Source: a candidate division KSB1 bacterium (lineage in GTDB: Bacteria; Zhuqueibacterota; Zhuqueibacteria; Zhuqueibacterales; Zhuqueibacteraceae). From it: a DNA stretch of 64,000 bases. Where the stretch lies: contig JAPDQB010000031.1 in NCBI GenBank assembly GCA_034506175.1, positions 1 to 64,000 of the forward strand, read 5' to 3'. The notes beneath the pieces are model-generated. The model did no database searches. It was given only the letters and a program-made list of their open reading frames with translations, and was not told the DNA's origin. The position numbers and the translations under genes are program-made. Position 1 is the stretch's first letter; every line of letters begins with the position of its first letter. Positions 27,166 to 36,354 of this stretch are shown here, piece by piece.

Positions 27166-27828
27166 ATGAAACATTTCGTGATTTTAATAAGCGCGTTGAT
27201 TGCCCTCGTCGTGCTGAGCGGCTGCGCCGTCAACAAAACCGCGACACGGGACAATTTCAAATATGATCGCGCCCAGATCAATGCCACCCGGCGCGTCGCC
27301 ATCGTCGGCTTTGTCGGCGAAGTCAAACGCGACCAAAGCCGCATTGCCATCCGCCATATTTTCCAGGAGAAACTCGCCGGTTTTCGCCGTTTTTACATCA
27401 TCCCCGACGATTCGGTGCGCCAGGTGGTTCTCGACATGGGCATTCGCGAATTGCCGCAAGGTTACAACCTCGACGAGCTTCGCCGCATCGCGAAGAAACT
27501 GCGGGCGGACGGCATCATTTACGGTGAGAATTATTCCACCGAGGCGAGCAGCGGGCAGGCCAAATATATTTGGGGCGACAAAGATTTGATGCCGCATTTT
27601 CATGCGATTCTTTTATCTTCGCAGGGCCGAATCATTTGGAAAGCCTGGGCCGAAGGCGAAGCCGGCAAGGAAACCAAGCTGAAAAAAACCTTGACGCTCG
27701 GCTTGATCGGCGATGAAGAACAAGTTTTGGAAGCCGTCGGCAATGCACTTGCGGCTCTCGCGGATTATCTCGTGCGCGGCGAGCTCCCATCGGGAGTGGA
27801 TACCCATCCGCATCTCATCCAGCAATAG
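27166..27828 (+). CDS. Lipoprotein of unknown function
   Basis: A protein of 220 residues. GGAGG 8 bases upstream selects the start at 27166 over the longer frame at 27130. The signal peptide ends in the lipobox VLSGC. The mature part has an alpha/beta pattern with RRVAIVGFVGEV, then a helix, then ADGIIYGENYS, which resembles the family of CsgG/TolB-N-like periplasmic proteins that sense or bind at the outer membrane. The evidence is only the strand-helix pattern. Confidence 0.65.
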   Translation: MKHFVILISALIALVVLSGCAVNKTATRDNFKYDRAQINATRRVAIVGFVGEVKRDQSRIAIRHIFQEKLAGFRRFYIIPDDSVRQVVLDMGIRELPQGYNLDELRRIAKKLRADGIIYGENYSTEASSGQAKYIWGDKDLMPHFHAILLSSQGRIIWKAWAEGEAGKETKLKKTLTLGLIGDEEQVLEAVGNALAALADYLVRGELPSGVDTHPHLIQQ

Positions 27829-27860
27829 ATACTCTTGATCCTAACCTGGACAAGCCGGAA

Positions 27861-28230
27861 TCAAACTGCACCACAAAGTTCACAAGGGTTTTTTCTTGGT
27901 GAAATTTGTGCCTTACGAAGCGAGCGGCCGCGGTATTGATATCGGATGGATGGCAGCATACAGATGACGTGGAGGGAACGACGCAGATTCTTGAGCGACT
28001 CAATGAGCACGTGAAAACAAAACCAGCTATCCGTCAAAACATAATCGGCATTGATACTGAATTGAAGCGCCCGTGCGATCATCTCAACCACGTTTTCAGT
28101 GGCTTTTTTTCAAGGCTTCCGTGCGTCTTTGAGAGCCATTCGCTGATGAGGGGCATAAAAAAATTTGCCCATAAACCTCGTGCACAGGGTGAGCAAAAAG
28201 CGCATCCGTTGTAAGAGGGGTGTTCAATTC
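27861..28230 (-). pseudogene. Decayed DDE transposase (IS4-like)
   Basis: The minus-strand reading frame has ADYVLTDSWFCFHVLIESLK and RRSLHVICML, which match the second catalytic Asp region of IS4-like transposases. The frame upstream is broken by a stop near 28115 and the downstream part is lost after position 27930. It is a fragment only; no ends were found. Confidence 0.6.
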
Positions 28231-28242
28231 GCTGTTTGCTTT

Positions 28243-29724
28243 TTACGTTTTGCTCGGGCGGCTCCAATCATACGGGAACCAATATTTCTTGCGCTCGATT
28301 TTGTAGTCGATGAGCACGTGTTTCGGCTCGCGGAATTCGTCAAGGCCTTCGATGCCGAGCTCGCGGCCGTGGCCGCTGGCGCGCATGCCGCCGAACGGCG
28401 CGGCGTCGTTGTCGGTGAGCGGATCATTGATCCAGAACGTACCGGCTTTAATATTTTCCGCCGCAGTCAGCGCCTTCTCCAAATCATTGGTGAAAATGGA
28501 CGCACCGAGGCCGTATTCGGAATTGTTGGCGAGCTCAATCGCTTCATGAATATCTTTCACGACTTGAATCGGCGCGACCGGCCCGAAGGTTTCGGTGCGC
28601 ATCAACTCCATTGCAGGTGTCACCTCCGTGATGACCGTGGGCTCGTAGAAATAGCCTTTGGCAAATTGTGGCGGGCGTTTGCCGCCGGAGAGAATTTTTG
28701 CACCTTGCTGTTTCGCGCGCTCGACTTTGGCCTCGACTTTCTGGCGTTGGATTTCGCGGACTAGCGGCCCCATGTCGACATCCGGTCCCATCGGATTGCC
28801 GAGACGAAGTTTCTTGCTCGTTTCGACCATGCCCTCGATGAATTTTTTTGCGATGGGTTCGAGCACGTAAAAACGCTCGGCCGACGTGCAAACTTGACCG
28901 GCGTTGAGAAAGGCAGCCCAGGCCGCGCCGGCGACGGCAATGTCAACGTCGATGTCGTCGCAAATGATGAACGGATCGTTGCCGCCAAGCTCGAGATGCG
29001 TCTTTTTGAGTTGCTGTGCCGCTAGCACGGCGATGTGCCGGCCGGTCTCAACGCTGCCGGTGAAGGCAATCAGATCGACGCCTTTGGAAGTCACCAACGG
29101 CTCGCCGCATTCTTTGCCAAAGCCGGTAACGATGTTGACAACGCCTCGAGGAAGGTGCTCGAAGATTTCAGCCAGCGCCAGAGTTGAAAGCGGCGTGTAT
29201 TCGGAAGGCTTGATGACGACGGTATTGCCGGCGGCGAGAGCAGGCGCAACTTTCCACGCCAATAGAAGGAGAGGGTAGTTCCACGGCACAATCGCAGCCA
29301 CGGTGCCATACGGCTCCTTGCTGATGTAACTGAGTTGATGCTCGAACACCGGCGCGACGACGCGGCCTTTTTGGTCGCGGCCAATTTCCGAGTAATATTC
29401 AAAACACGAGGCGACCCATTCCACTTCGTCACGGTTTTCTATAAGCGGCTTGCCGCCCTCCATGGTCATCAGCGTCGCAAAGTCTTCGCTTTTCGCGCGG
29501 AGTTTGTGCGCCACTTCGCGGAGCATGTCTTTGACATCGAGGCTGCCGAGCTTGCGCCAGCTTTTGAATGCGGCGTTGGAAGCAGCCACAGCCTTTTCCG
29601 CATCTGCCGCATTTCCGCGCGGGACGGTGGCGATGACTTCCTCCGTTGCCGGGTTGATCACATCAAAACGTTGCTGGCCGGCGCTTTCGACAAATTTGCC
29701 GTTGATCCACATTTGTGTGAGCAT
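28243..29724 (-). CDS. NAD(P)-dependent aldehyde dehydrogenase
   Basis: A protein of 493 residues, the normal length. It oxidises an aldehyde to the acid with NAD or NADP. It shows the cofactor motif FTGSVETG near residue 225, the general base Glu in LELGGNDP near residue 247, and the nucleophile Cys in NAGQVCTSAERF near residue 281. The sequence is closest in style to the betaine-aldehyde/gamma-aminobutyraldehyde group. Nothing nearby points to the substrate. It is monocistronic. Confidence 0.92.
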   Translation of the reverse strand: MLTQMWINGKFVESAGQQRFDVINPATEEVIATVPRGNAADAEKAVAASNAAFKSWRKLGSLDVKDMLREVAHKLRAKSEDFATLMTMEGGKPLIENRDEVEWVASCFEYYSEIGRDQKGRVVAPVFEHQLSYISKEPYGTVAAIVPWNYPLLLLAWKVAPALAAGNTVVIKPSEYTPLSTLALAEIFEHLPRGVVNIVTGFGKECGEPLVTSKGVDLIAFTGSVETGRHIAVLAAQQLKKTHLELGGNDPFIICDDIDVDIAVAGAAWAAFLNAGQVCTSAERFYVLEPIAKKFIEGMVETSKKLRLGNPMGPDVDMGPLVREIQRQKVEAKVERAKQQGAKILSGGKRPPQFAKGYFYEPTVITEVTPAMELMRTETFGPVAPIQVVKDIHEAIELANNSEYGLGASIFTNDLEKALTAAENIKAGTFWINDPLTDNDAAPFGGMRASGHGRELGIEGLDEFREPKHVLIDYKIERKKYWFPYDWSRPSKT

Positions 29725-30475
29725 GGTGGTCTCCCGAGTTTTTACAAGTTACGAACGCCTTTTGGAATGCCCGACTGAACCACGGCAGCCATGAGTTGGA
29801 AAAGTGCGAAGATCAAGCGCAGTTTCTCCTGAAACCGGTTCGACAAAAGAAACGACCAGGTACGTTGTTCCAGCGTCTCGGATTCCTCCGCTATCAAAGC
29901 GCTTTCGAGCGTAGAAGTTGGCTGCCCGATCCTTTCCTAAAATATGGCACGACAACGGGCACGCGCCATTTGTTACTATCGTGACTTGCTGCTTTCACGC
30001 CGGTTGAATCTCCTATACTTTTTTCGACTTTAAAAATGGCACAATTTTGCTTTACTTTCAATATAAATTAAAAATCGAAAAGAATCAAGTTCGTCTCTTT
30101 AAAGATGAATCTCAGCTTTTGGGGCCTGGGCGAAGCGCTCGACGTCATCGAAAGGCGTGCCCGTGGCGGCGCGGTCTTTTACTGTCAAATGATCGCAAGG
30201 CTGTTTGATTTTCAGGAACGCCTCAGTTAGCGCCGGACTACTATATTCATGTCATCGTATATTGCAAATATCTCCGCCGGCAGCATGTTTTTTTCGAGTA
30301 CAGTGCGTGATTCGCAAGGGATTCATCCTGAATGACAATATCCTCCCTTCAAGACTTGAAGCCTTGCTATTTTCAAGTAATAGCCGTTGACAAAGGCGGC
30401 TAAAGTGTTTATATTTTCATATAAAAACCGGGGTGTGAGTTGCTTTGAATTTCAAGACTCGAAAGTGAATTTTAT
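29725..30475. other. Long spacer with decayed coding traces
   Basis: About 750 bases without a supported gene. On the minus strand a frame ending with a stop at 30104-30106 reads DHLTVKDRAATGTPFDDVER, with clear codon bias over about 45 residues, but a stop near 30250 cuts it and no start is visible. It looks like the 3' end of a lost gene. The rest is AT-rich and shows nothing. Confidence 0.45.
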
Positions 30476-30943
30476 ATGCGCATCATCGAAGGAGATCTCA
30501 ACGGCCAGGGCAAGCGCTTCGCTCTGATCGTCGGCCGCTTCAACAGTTTTATCTCCGAGCAACTTTTGCAAGGCGCCAGCGATTGTCTGATTCGTCACGG
30601 CGTTGCCGAGAAGGATATCGACGTCTATCGCGTGCCCGGCTCGTACGAAATTCCACTCGCAGCGTCCCGCGCGGCGAATCTCAAACAGTATCGCGCCGTC
30701 ATTTGCCTCGGCGTGCTGATTCGCGGCGAGACCCCGCATTTCGATCACATCGCCGGCTTTGTTTCCAAAGCCATCGGCGAGATTTCGCTGGCCAGCGGCG
30801 TGCCGGTGATTTTCGGCGTCGTCACCGCCGACAATCTCGAGCAAGCCATCGAACGCGCCGGCACCAAAGCCGGCAACAAAGGTTGGGACGCCGCGCTGGC
30901 AGCCATCGAGATGGCGAATTTGCTGCCGCAGATGAAAGAATAG
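30476..30943 (+). CDS. ribH: 6,7-dimethyl-8-ribityllumazine synthase
   Basis: A protein of 155 residues, the family length. It condenses 5-amino-6-ribitylamino-uracil with a four-carbon phosphate to give the direct precursor of riboflavin. Motifs are [11 protein letters not shown] near residue 22, [11 protein letters not shown] near residue 54, [15 protein letters not shown] near residue 80 with the catalytic His, and the C-terminal [16 protein letters not shown]. It stands alone rather than in a rib operon, and I see no FMN riboswitch upstream. Confidence 0.96.
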   Translation: MRIIEGDLNGQGKRFALIVGRFNSFISEQLLQGASDCLIRHGVAEKDIDVYRVPGSYEIPLAASRAANLKQYRAVICLGVLIRGETPHFDHIAGFVSKAIGEISLASGVPVIFGVVTADNLEQAIERAGTKAGNKGWDAALAAIEMANLLPQMKE

Positions 30944-31005
30944 AATGGGATCATATTTTTGAACGAACCCCAAGACTTCGAATCGAGTTAAACATAGAAA
31001 TTTCC

Positions 31006-31062
31006 CAGCGGATAGAAACAACGCAACGGATTTTAGTTTTTGCTTTGCGTTTCTAGCCGCTG
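31006..31062. terminator. Long hairpin downstream of ribH
   Basis: CAGCGGATAGAAAC (31006-31019) pairs with GTTTCTAGCCGCTG (31049-31062) with one mismatch, around a 29-base loop that can pair further. AAAAATAT follows. It may end ribH transcription or be a dispersed palindromic repeat. Confidence 0.45.
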
Positions 31063-31102
31063 AAAAATATCCTCGTGTAAAGTTTATCATCATACAAGAA
31101 TC

Positions 31103-33436
31103 GTGAATCGCATGCAAAAATATCTGAAATTTTTTTATCGAATTATCATCTGTGTTTTCTTTTTGCCGTCGATTATTTTCGCCCAAGATCAGCTCTGGCA
31201 ATCCTTCACCAACATGCGCACCGTTCGCGGTTATCACGAGCCGAACAATCGAACCTACACCTTTTCGCGGCTCATGGTCAGCTCGCCGCAGGGCGTGTGG
31301 GCGGCGACGGCCGGCGGGCTGTTGCTCTGGGAGGCCAACCGCCAGGCTTTTCGCCAAATCACCAACACCGACGGCCTGCGGCAGAACATCACCAAAGCCG
31401 TCGGGCGCGACAACCGCGGCCGGGTTTGGATCGTGCTGGCGACCGGCACGACTGCGCAGCCGACCGGCCTCATCGATGTTTTCGATCCGGCGAAAAATTC
31501 CTTCGTTCGCATCAATGATTACATCAACCGCAACATTTATGACTTTGCCTCGCGCGGCGACTCGATGTACATCGCGCTCGATCGTGGCATCAGTTTGTAT
31601 GACATCGGCCGCAATGAAGTGAAGGAAACCTATCAAAATCTCGGCAGAAGCTTTGCGCGCGGCACGGCGGTGCAATCGCTTTTCCTCGACGGCAGTGATC
31701 TATGGGCGGCGACCAACAGCGGCATCGCCCGCACCTCGTTAAATCTGCCGAATCTTTTGGCGCCGGAAAGCTGGACGAATTATACCACAGCAAATGGCTT
31801 GCCTTCGACCATCGTGCGCGGCTTGGCGAAGTTCTCGCAGCGCCTCGTTGCGGCCACTTCCAACGGCGTAACTTCGTTTGACGGTCAGCGCTGGAGCAAC
31901 GCCGGCCTGGCTGGGTCTGAAGTTTTGCAGTTGATCAGCACGCAAGAAAACGGCAGAGCGGTGTTATATGCCGCCACGCCGTTCAACGTCTTTCGCTCGG
32001 AAACGCTGGGGGTTTGGAGCGCGGTGGGAAGAAGCATTGCCATCGTCACCGGCATCGTCATCGACGAGGCCGGCACGCTGTGGGCTTCGACGTACGATAA
32101 CGGCCTGTATGAATTTGACCGCAGCACGCAAAATTGGCGCCTGCGCGAACCGGACGGCCCGGCAGCGAACAGTTTTAGCTCATTGAGTTTGGATCAGAAC
32201 GGCAATCTTTGGTCTACTTCAACGAATGGGTTTCAAATTTATGACGGCTCGCGGTGGTACAATTACAACACCAGCAACTTATTACCGCCCGGCGCCACCG
32301 ATGTCAGGCAAATCGTGCATTTGGCCAACGGCGAGCATTGGGTGGCGACGTGGGGATTCGGCATTTTCGTTCTCGAAGGTCAATTGGACGCTTTGAAAAT
32401 CAAAAGGCGTATCAGCGCCGAAACCGGCGAGCTTTCCACCGCGTTGGGAGAAACGAATTATCCGGTTGTGCCTTTTCTCAAGCAGGATTCGCAAGGCAAC
32501 ATTTGGATTCTAAATTTTAACGCCGCCAACACCGCTGCCTTGCTGGCGCGCACACCGGCGGATCAGTTTGTGTATTTCTCACGAAGTGACGGATTGCGCA
32601 GCATCGACGTGAGCGTTCTGGAAATCGAAAAACGTGAAAGCGCCCCAGACCGCATCTGGGTCGGCACGTTCAACAGTGGCGTCAGCGTGTTGGATTATAA
32701 CGGCACGCTGCAAAACAAGGCCGATGATGATTTCAGCGGCGAGCTGGATTTGGACGATAATCTTTTGAGCAACCGCGTCACCAGCATTGCCCAGGATCGG
32801 GACGGCTATATTTGGATCGGCACGGACAAAGGCCTGAATTATTTTTTTCGCAGCGGCGGGGCGAACGATCGTTTCTGTTACAGCTTGATCAGCGACGACG
32901 TCAAGATTGTGAAAGTCGATCCGCGCAACAACAAATGGATCGGCACCGGCGCCGGCATCTCCGTGCTTTCCGGCGAGGATAACTGCTCGCTCACGCATTA
33001 CACCGTGGAAAACAGCCCGCTCGTCGGCAATTTCGTGATGAGCATCGCGTTCAATACCAAGACCGGCGACGCCTGGCTCGGCACGACGACCGGGCTCTCG
33101 CGGTTTCGCACGCCGTTCACCGAGCCGAAGCCGGATTTGAGCCAGCTCTCGGGTTATCCGAATCCGTTTATTCTTCACGACGGCACCGCCACCTGCGGCA
33201 CGCCGGGCGGTTTTCGCATCACCAATTTGGCCGAAGAAAGCGCGGTGAAAATTTACAGCCTCAACGGCGATTTGATTCGGAGTTACTCAACCGATCAGGT
33301 GCCGGGTGCACAAGTGTGCTGGGATGGCCGCGATGAGTCCGGCAAGATGGTGCCGAGCGGAGTTTATCTTTTCGTCGCGTTCGTCGAATCAACCGGCGCC
33401 AGCGCGGTGGGGAAGGTGGCGGTGGTGAGGCGGTAA
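31103..33436 (+). CDS. Secreted beta-propeller protein with a type IX sorting domain
   Basis: A protein of 777 residues (an ATG three codons downstream at 31112 is an equally good start). A signal peptide ends near IFAQ. The main part repeats motifs such as GRVWIVLATG, DLWAATNSGIA, TLWASTYDNGL and YIWIGTDKGL, typical of two-component-regulator propellers, and forms probably two seven-bladed propellers. The C-terminal 90 residues have SGYPNPF, a FlgD-like fold and PSGVYLFVAF, a sorting signal for export and surface attachment. It lacks a kinase domain, so it acts as a stand-alone surface protein. Confidence 0.85.
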   Translation: MNRMQKYLKFFYRIIICVFFLPSIIFAQDQLWQSFTNMRTVRGYHEPNNRTYTFSRLMVSSPQGVWAATAGGLLLWEANRQAFRQITNTDGLRQNITKAVGRDNRGRVWIVLATGTTAQPTGLIDVFDPAKNSFVRINDYINRNIYDFASRGDSMYIALDRGISLYDIGRNEVKETYQNLGRSFARGTAVQSLFLDGSDLWAATNSGIARTSLNLPNLLAPESWTNYTTANGLPSTIVRGLAKFSQRLVAATSNGVTSFDGQRWSNAGLAGSEVLQLISTQENGRAVLYAATPFNVFRSETLGVWSAVGRSIAIVTGIVIDEAGTLWASTYDNGLYEFDRSTQNWRLREPDGPAANSFSSLSLDQNGNLWSTSTNGFQIYDGSRWYNYNTSNLLPPGATDVRQIVHLANGEHWVATWGFGIFVLEGQLDALKIKRRISAETGELSTALGETNYPVVPFLKQDSQGNIWILNFNAANTAALLARTPADQFVYFSRSDGLRSIDVSVLEIEKRESAPDRIWVGTFNSGVSVLDYNGTLQNKADDDFSGELDLDDNLLSNRVTSIAQDRDGYIWIGTDKGLNYFFRSGGANDRFCYSLISDDVKIVKVDPRNNKWIGTGAGISVLSGEDNCSLTHYTVENSPLVGNFVMSIAFNTKTGDAWLGTTTGLSRFRTPFTEPKPDLSQLSGYPNPFILHDGTATCGTPGGFRITNLAEESAVKIYSLNGDLIRSYSTDQVPGAQVCWDGRDESGKMVPSGVYLFVAFVESTGASAVGKVAVVRR

Positions 33437-33522
33437 AATTGAAAGGTGTCTCCTTTCTGATGCTTGCTTTTCCGCTCCAAAAAATTAAATTGAGAAAAGA
33501 TCAAACTGTAAACCGGTGTGAT

Positions 33523-33627
33523 ATGAAAAACCAACTCATAGCGTCTCATCCAAAGATTATGATGGGTAAGCCGGTTGGAGCCGGAACGCGGAGTACTGTT
33601 GAATTGATTGTTGACCAAGCTGCATGA
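33523..33627 (+). pseudogene. Truncated DUF433 antitoxin
   Basis: MKNQLIASHPKIMMGKPV, AGTR and TVELI match the N-terminal half of DUF433 antitoxins. The usual helix-turn-helix region after VELI is missing, and the frame stops at once and overlaps the start of the toxin remnant. Confidence 0.7.
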
Positions 33628-33817
33628 ACCTTCTGGCAGACGAAAGCGTTGACAAGCCGATTGTTGAGCAACTTCGGCAGATGGGCACGACGTCCTGTAT
33701 ATTGCTGAAATGGAGCCGGGCATTCCTGACGACGTTGTGCTTCATCAAGCCAATGACCATGAGGCTGAACCCAGATTACTTCGACATGTTCAAAACATTG
33801 AATACCGCCAACGTTAG
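33624..33817 (+). pseudogene. Frameshifted, truncated DUF5615 (PIN-like) toxin
   Basis: The frame starts with MNLLADESVDKPIVEQLRQ, the typical N-terminus with the acidic residues of PIN-like nucleases. Restoring one G near 33683 gives GHDVLYIAEMEPGIPDDVVL, the next conserved part. After HQANDHEAE the domain is cut off by the nucleotidyltransferase remnant. Confidence 0.75.
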
Positions 33818-33997
33818 ATACTTGATCATTGGCGGTTATGCTTTTGGTTTTCATGTAACGGCGCAAAAGTTTATGTGATCGGCAGGGATGATTTGATCAA
33901 GAGCAAACGCGCCGCCGGCAGATCGCAAGATTTGGAAGATATCCAGGAACTGGAGTCGAGTCGAAAATATGCCACGTCACAGAAGCATGCCAAGTAA
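33759..33997 (+). pseudogene. Nucleotidyltransferase remnant with an internal deletion
   Basis: The start MRLNPDYFDMFKTLN, VRYLIIGGYAFGFH is the N-terminus of small MNT-type nucleotidyltransferases. After HVTA the frame shifts and continues as KVYVIGRDDLIKSKRAAGR, QDLEDIQELES, the family C-terminus. About 70-80 residues that include the metal-binding Asp pair are lost. Confidence 0.7.
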
Positions 33998-34009
33998 GCA
34001 CGATCTTGT

Positions 34010-34036
34010 CACGCCGGGCGGTTTTCGGATTACCAA
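34010..34036 (+). repeat. 27-bp copy of a segment of the propeller gene
   Basis: This matches 33199-33225 with two differences; the first 18 bases (CACGCCGGGCGGTTTTCG) are identical. It ends exactly before the next ATG. Confidence 0.7.
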
Positions 34037-34273
34037 ATGAAATCAGCAGCTTTTCAAGTAAAATTTTCTGTCGGAAGCTTTTCTCCCGGCATAAGCTTGA
34101 TGTTGAGCATTGGCCTCGTGGCGATGCTTTGTTTTAGCTTGATCTTGCAAGATAAAACGATGGCTAAATATGCCGTGAGCTTTTTGCTGACCGTATTTTT
34201 ACTTTATCTCATTTGGCGGATTCTATTTCAATTACATTTTCGTACTCGCCTCGACCCGACTGTTTCACCATAA
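34037..34273 (+). CDS. Possible small membrane protein
   Basis: An ORF of 78 residues with two hydrophobic stretches (SLMLSIGLVAMLCFSLIL and a second around YAVSFLLTVFLLYLIW). No ribosome binding site is obvious, and a copied fragment of the propeller gene directly precedes it. It may be a real gene that lost its native 5' region, or chance. Confidence 0.35.
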   Translation: MKSAAFQVKFSVGSFSPGISLMLSIGLVAMLCFSLILQDKTMAKYAVSFLLTVFLLYLIWRILFQLHFRTRLDPTVSP

Positions 34274-34528
34274 AACGGCATCAGGAACGCGATTCGAAGT
34301 GAGAGAAATTTGCAAATCCGCAACAAAATTTCAATCGTCATTGTCGTTAAAAAAAACGGCAAAACGTTTTGTCGTATGTCGAATAAATCCAAACCGTCGC
34401 GCTTACGCAAACCACATCCATAGGGGTTATTGAAAAGATGCTACCATCACTTGTAGCCCCGACCGGCTGTGTGGAAGCGAAGTTACCGACAGGCATGAGC
34501 TTTGCCAGTAACTCTTCCGTCCGGGAAA

Positions 34529-36244
34529 ATGCTTCAAACTTTTTCTCTGCACAATTACGCGCTCGTTGATCGCGTGGAGTTGACGCTCGGGCCAGGATTG
34601 AATGTGTTCACGGGCGAGACCGGCGCCGGCAAGTCGATTCTCATCGGCGCCATGGCGGCCTTGCTAGGAGAGCGAGCCGCCTTTCATTATCCCCGTGACC
34701 CCGAGAAAAAGGCGGTCATCGAAGGGCTCTTTGTCAACTGTTCCTCTCCCCGGCTGAAGCACTTCTTGCGTGAAAACGCGCTGGAGATTGGTGACGATGG
34801 CGACTTTCTGCTGCGCCGCGAATTTATGCCGAACGGACGCAGCCGCGCCTTTATCAATGATTCACCGATCTCGACGGCGATTCTTGATGCCCTGAGTGAG
34901 CTGCTGGCGGATATGCACGGCCAGCACGAGCATCAATCGCTGCTGCAAGCTCGCACGCATCTGCGTTATCTCGATGCGTATGGCGGGCTTGAAGAGCTTG
35001 CGGCACAGGTCGCCGAGGCGTTTGCCAGCGTGCGCGCGGCGCAAGACGGCTATACGGAATGGCTGTCTCGGCAGAAAGATTTGCTGGAAAAACGCGAGTT
35101 TAATCTCTTTCAGTTGCAGGAAATTAAGAGCGTCGATCCGCAGCCGGGGGAAGAGGAGATTTTGGTTCAGGAAGAACGCTTGTTGAGCACGGCGGAAAAG
35201 CGCGTGCAGCTCAGCTCGCAAATTTATCAGTTGTTGTACGAAGCCGAAGGCTCGGTGCAAAGCCAGCTCAAATCGGCGCTGTCGTCGCTGGAAGAGCTGA
35301 GCGGCATCGATTCCGCTTTGCAGGCTTTGCAGAAAGATTGTGCTGCCGCAAACTTGACGCTGCAGGAAGCCGCGCAGGAAATTCAGCGGTACAAAAGCCG
35401 GATCGAATTCAATCCGGCGCGCCTCGAGGAAATCCGGCAGCGGTTGGCGAATTTCAACAAGCTCAAGCGCAAATACGGCGGCGAGATGGCGGGAGTTTTC
35501 GAGCGCCGCGCGGCGCTCGAGGCTTCGCTGGCCGATTTGGAAAATTACGATGAAAAAGTCGCGGCTTTGAAAAAGCAGCTTGATGCGGCGCGCCAGCGTT
35601 ACGCCGAGTTGTGTTTGGAATTGTCCGCGCAGCGCCGCCAGGCCGCCGCGACGTTGCAGGAAACGGTTCCGGCGATTTTAGCGGAGTTGGGAATGGCCGG
35701 CGCCAGGTTCGAGGTCGAAGTCAAGACCCAGCCGGACGACAAGACGTTTGTCAAAATCGACGGCCAGCCGGTCAAAGTCGGCCCGACGGGAATCGATCGC
35801 GTCGAGTTTTTTATTTCGGCCAATCCCGGCCAGGCGCCAGCGCCGTTGGCAAAAGTCGCTTCCGGCGGCGAGATTTCCCGCATCATGCTGGCGTTGAAAT
35901 CGATTCTTGCCGAACGCGACGACATTCCGGTTTTGATTTTCGATGAAATCGATGCCGGCATTTCGGGGCATGTGGCTCACGCCGTCGGCAAAAAGCTGCA
36001 GCAGTTGGCCGCCTCGCATCAGATCGTTTGCATCACGCATCTGCCGCAGATCGCCAGCTCCGGGGCGCATCATTTTTTGGTTGAAAAAAATATTCTCGAC
36101 GGCAAATCCGTCACCGCCGTGCGCCGGCTGCAAAACAAGGAACGCCCGGAAGCGATCGCCCGGCTTCTCGTCGGCGAGAAGATTTCGGAGACGCATATAC
36201 ACAGCGCCCGCCAATTGCTCGCCGAAAGCGGGCAAACGATTTAA
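34529..36244 (+). CDS. recN: DNA repair protein RecN
   Basis: A protein of 571 residues from the canonical start at 34529 (MLQTFSLHNYALVD); the frame is open back to 34502. It is an SMC-like ATPase that acts in double-strand break repair. Walker A is GETGAGKSILIG, the central 300 residues form a coiled coil, the signature motif is ASGGEISRIMLALK, and Walker B is VLIFDEIDAGISG. All are intact and the length is standard. An 8-base word array begins eight bases after its stop. Confidence 0.96.
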   Translation: MLQTFSLHNYALVDRVELTLGPGLNVFTGETGAGKSILIGAMAALLGERAAFHYPRDPEKKAVIEGLFVNCSSPRLKHFLRENALEIGDDGDFLLRREFMPNGRSRAFINDSPISTAILDALSELLADMHGQHEHQSLLQARTHLRYLDAYGGLEELAAQVAEAFASVRAAQDGYTEWLSRQKDLLEKREFNLFQLQEIKSVDPQPGEEEILVQEERLLSTAEKRVQLSSQIYQLLYEAEGSVQSQLKSALSSLEELSGIDSALQALQKDCAAANLTLQEAAQEIQRYKSRIEFNPARLEEIRQRLANFNKLKRKYGGEMAGVFERRAALEASLADLENYDEKVAALKKQLDAARQRYAELCLELSAQRRQAAATLQETVPAILAELGMAGARFEVEVKTQPDDKTFVKIDGQPVKVGPTGIDRVEFFISANPGQAPAPLAKVASGGEISRIMLALKSILAERDDIPVLIFDEIDAGISGHVAHAVGKKLQQLAASHQIVCITHLPQIASSGAHHFLVEKNILDGKSVTAVRRLQNKERPEAIARLLVGEKISETHIHSARQLLAESGQTI

Positions 36245-36251
36245 GCAATAC

Positions 36252-36331
36252 GTTAGCCGGTTCGCCCGTTTGCCAGTTAACCGGCCAACAGGCAAACTGG
36301 CGAACAGGCCAACAAGCAAATGGGCTAACGC
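36252..36331. repeat. Octamer word array forming a hairpin
   Basis: Ten exact 8-base units. Units 1-4 follow GTTNRCCN (GTTAGCCG, GTTCGCCC, GTTTGCCA, GTTAACCG); units 5-10 follow the reverse complement GCNAAYNG (GCCAACAG, GCAAACTG, GCGAACAG, GCCAACAA, GCAAATGG, GCTAACGC). The two halves can pair. The same word family builds the array at 46320-46392. Confidence 0.85.
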
Positions 36332-36354
36332 TTTTTCAACTTGGAGCTTGCATC

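Noticed and set aside
29335-29955. Small genes near the start of the aldehyde dehydrogenase
   Set aside because: The frames overlap the dehydrogenase in antisense or lack start signals and any recognisable motif.
30400-30475. FMN riboswitch upstream of ribH
   Set aside because: None of the conserved loop sequences of the FMN aptamer is visible.
30452-31675. Minus-strand protein of 407 residues over ribH and the propeller gene
   Set aside because: It spans two plus-strand genes with strong family motifs and a spacer with a hairpin; no family match.
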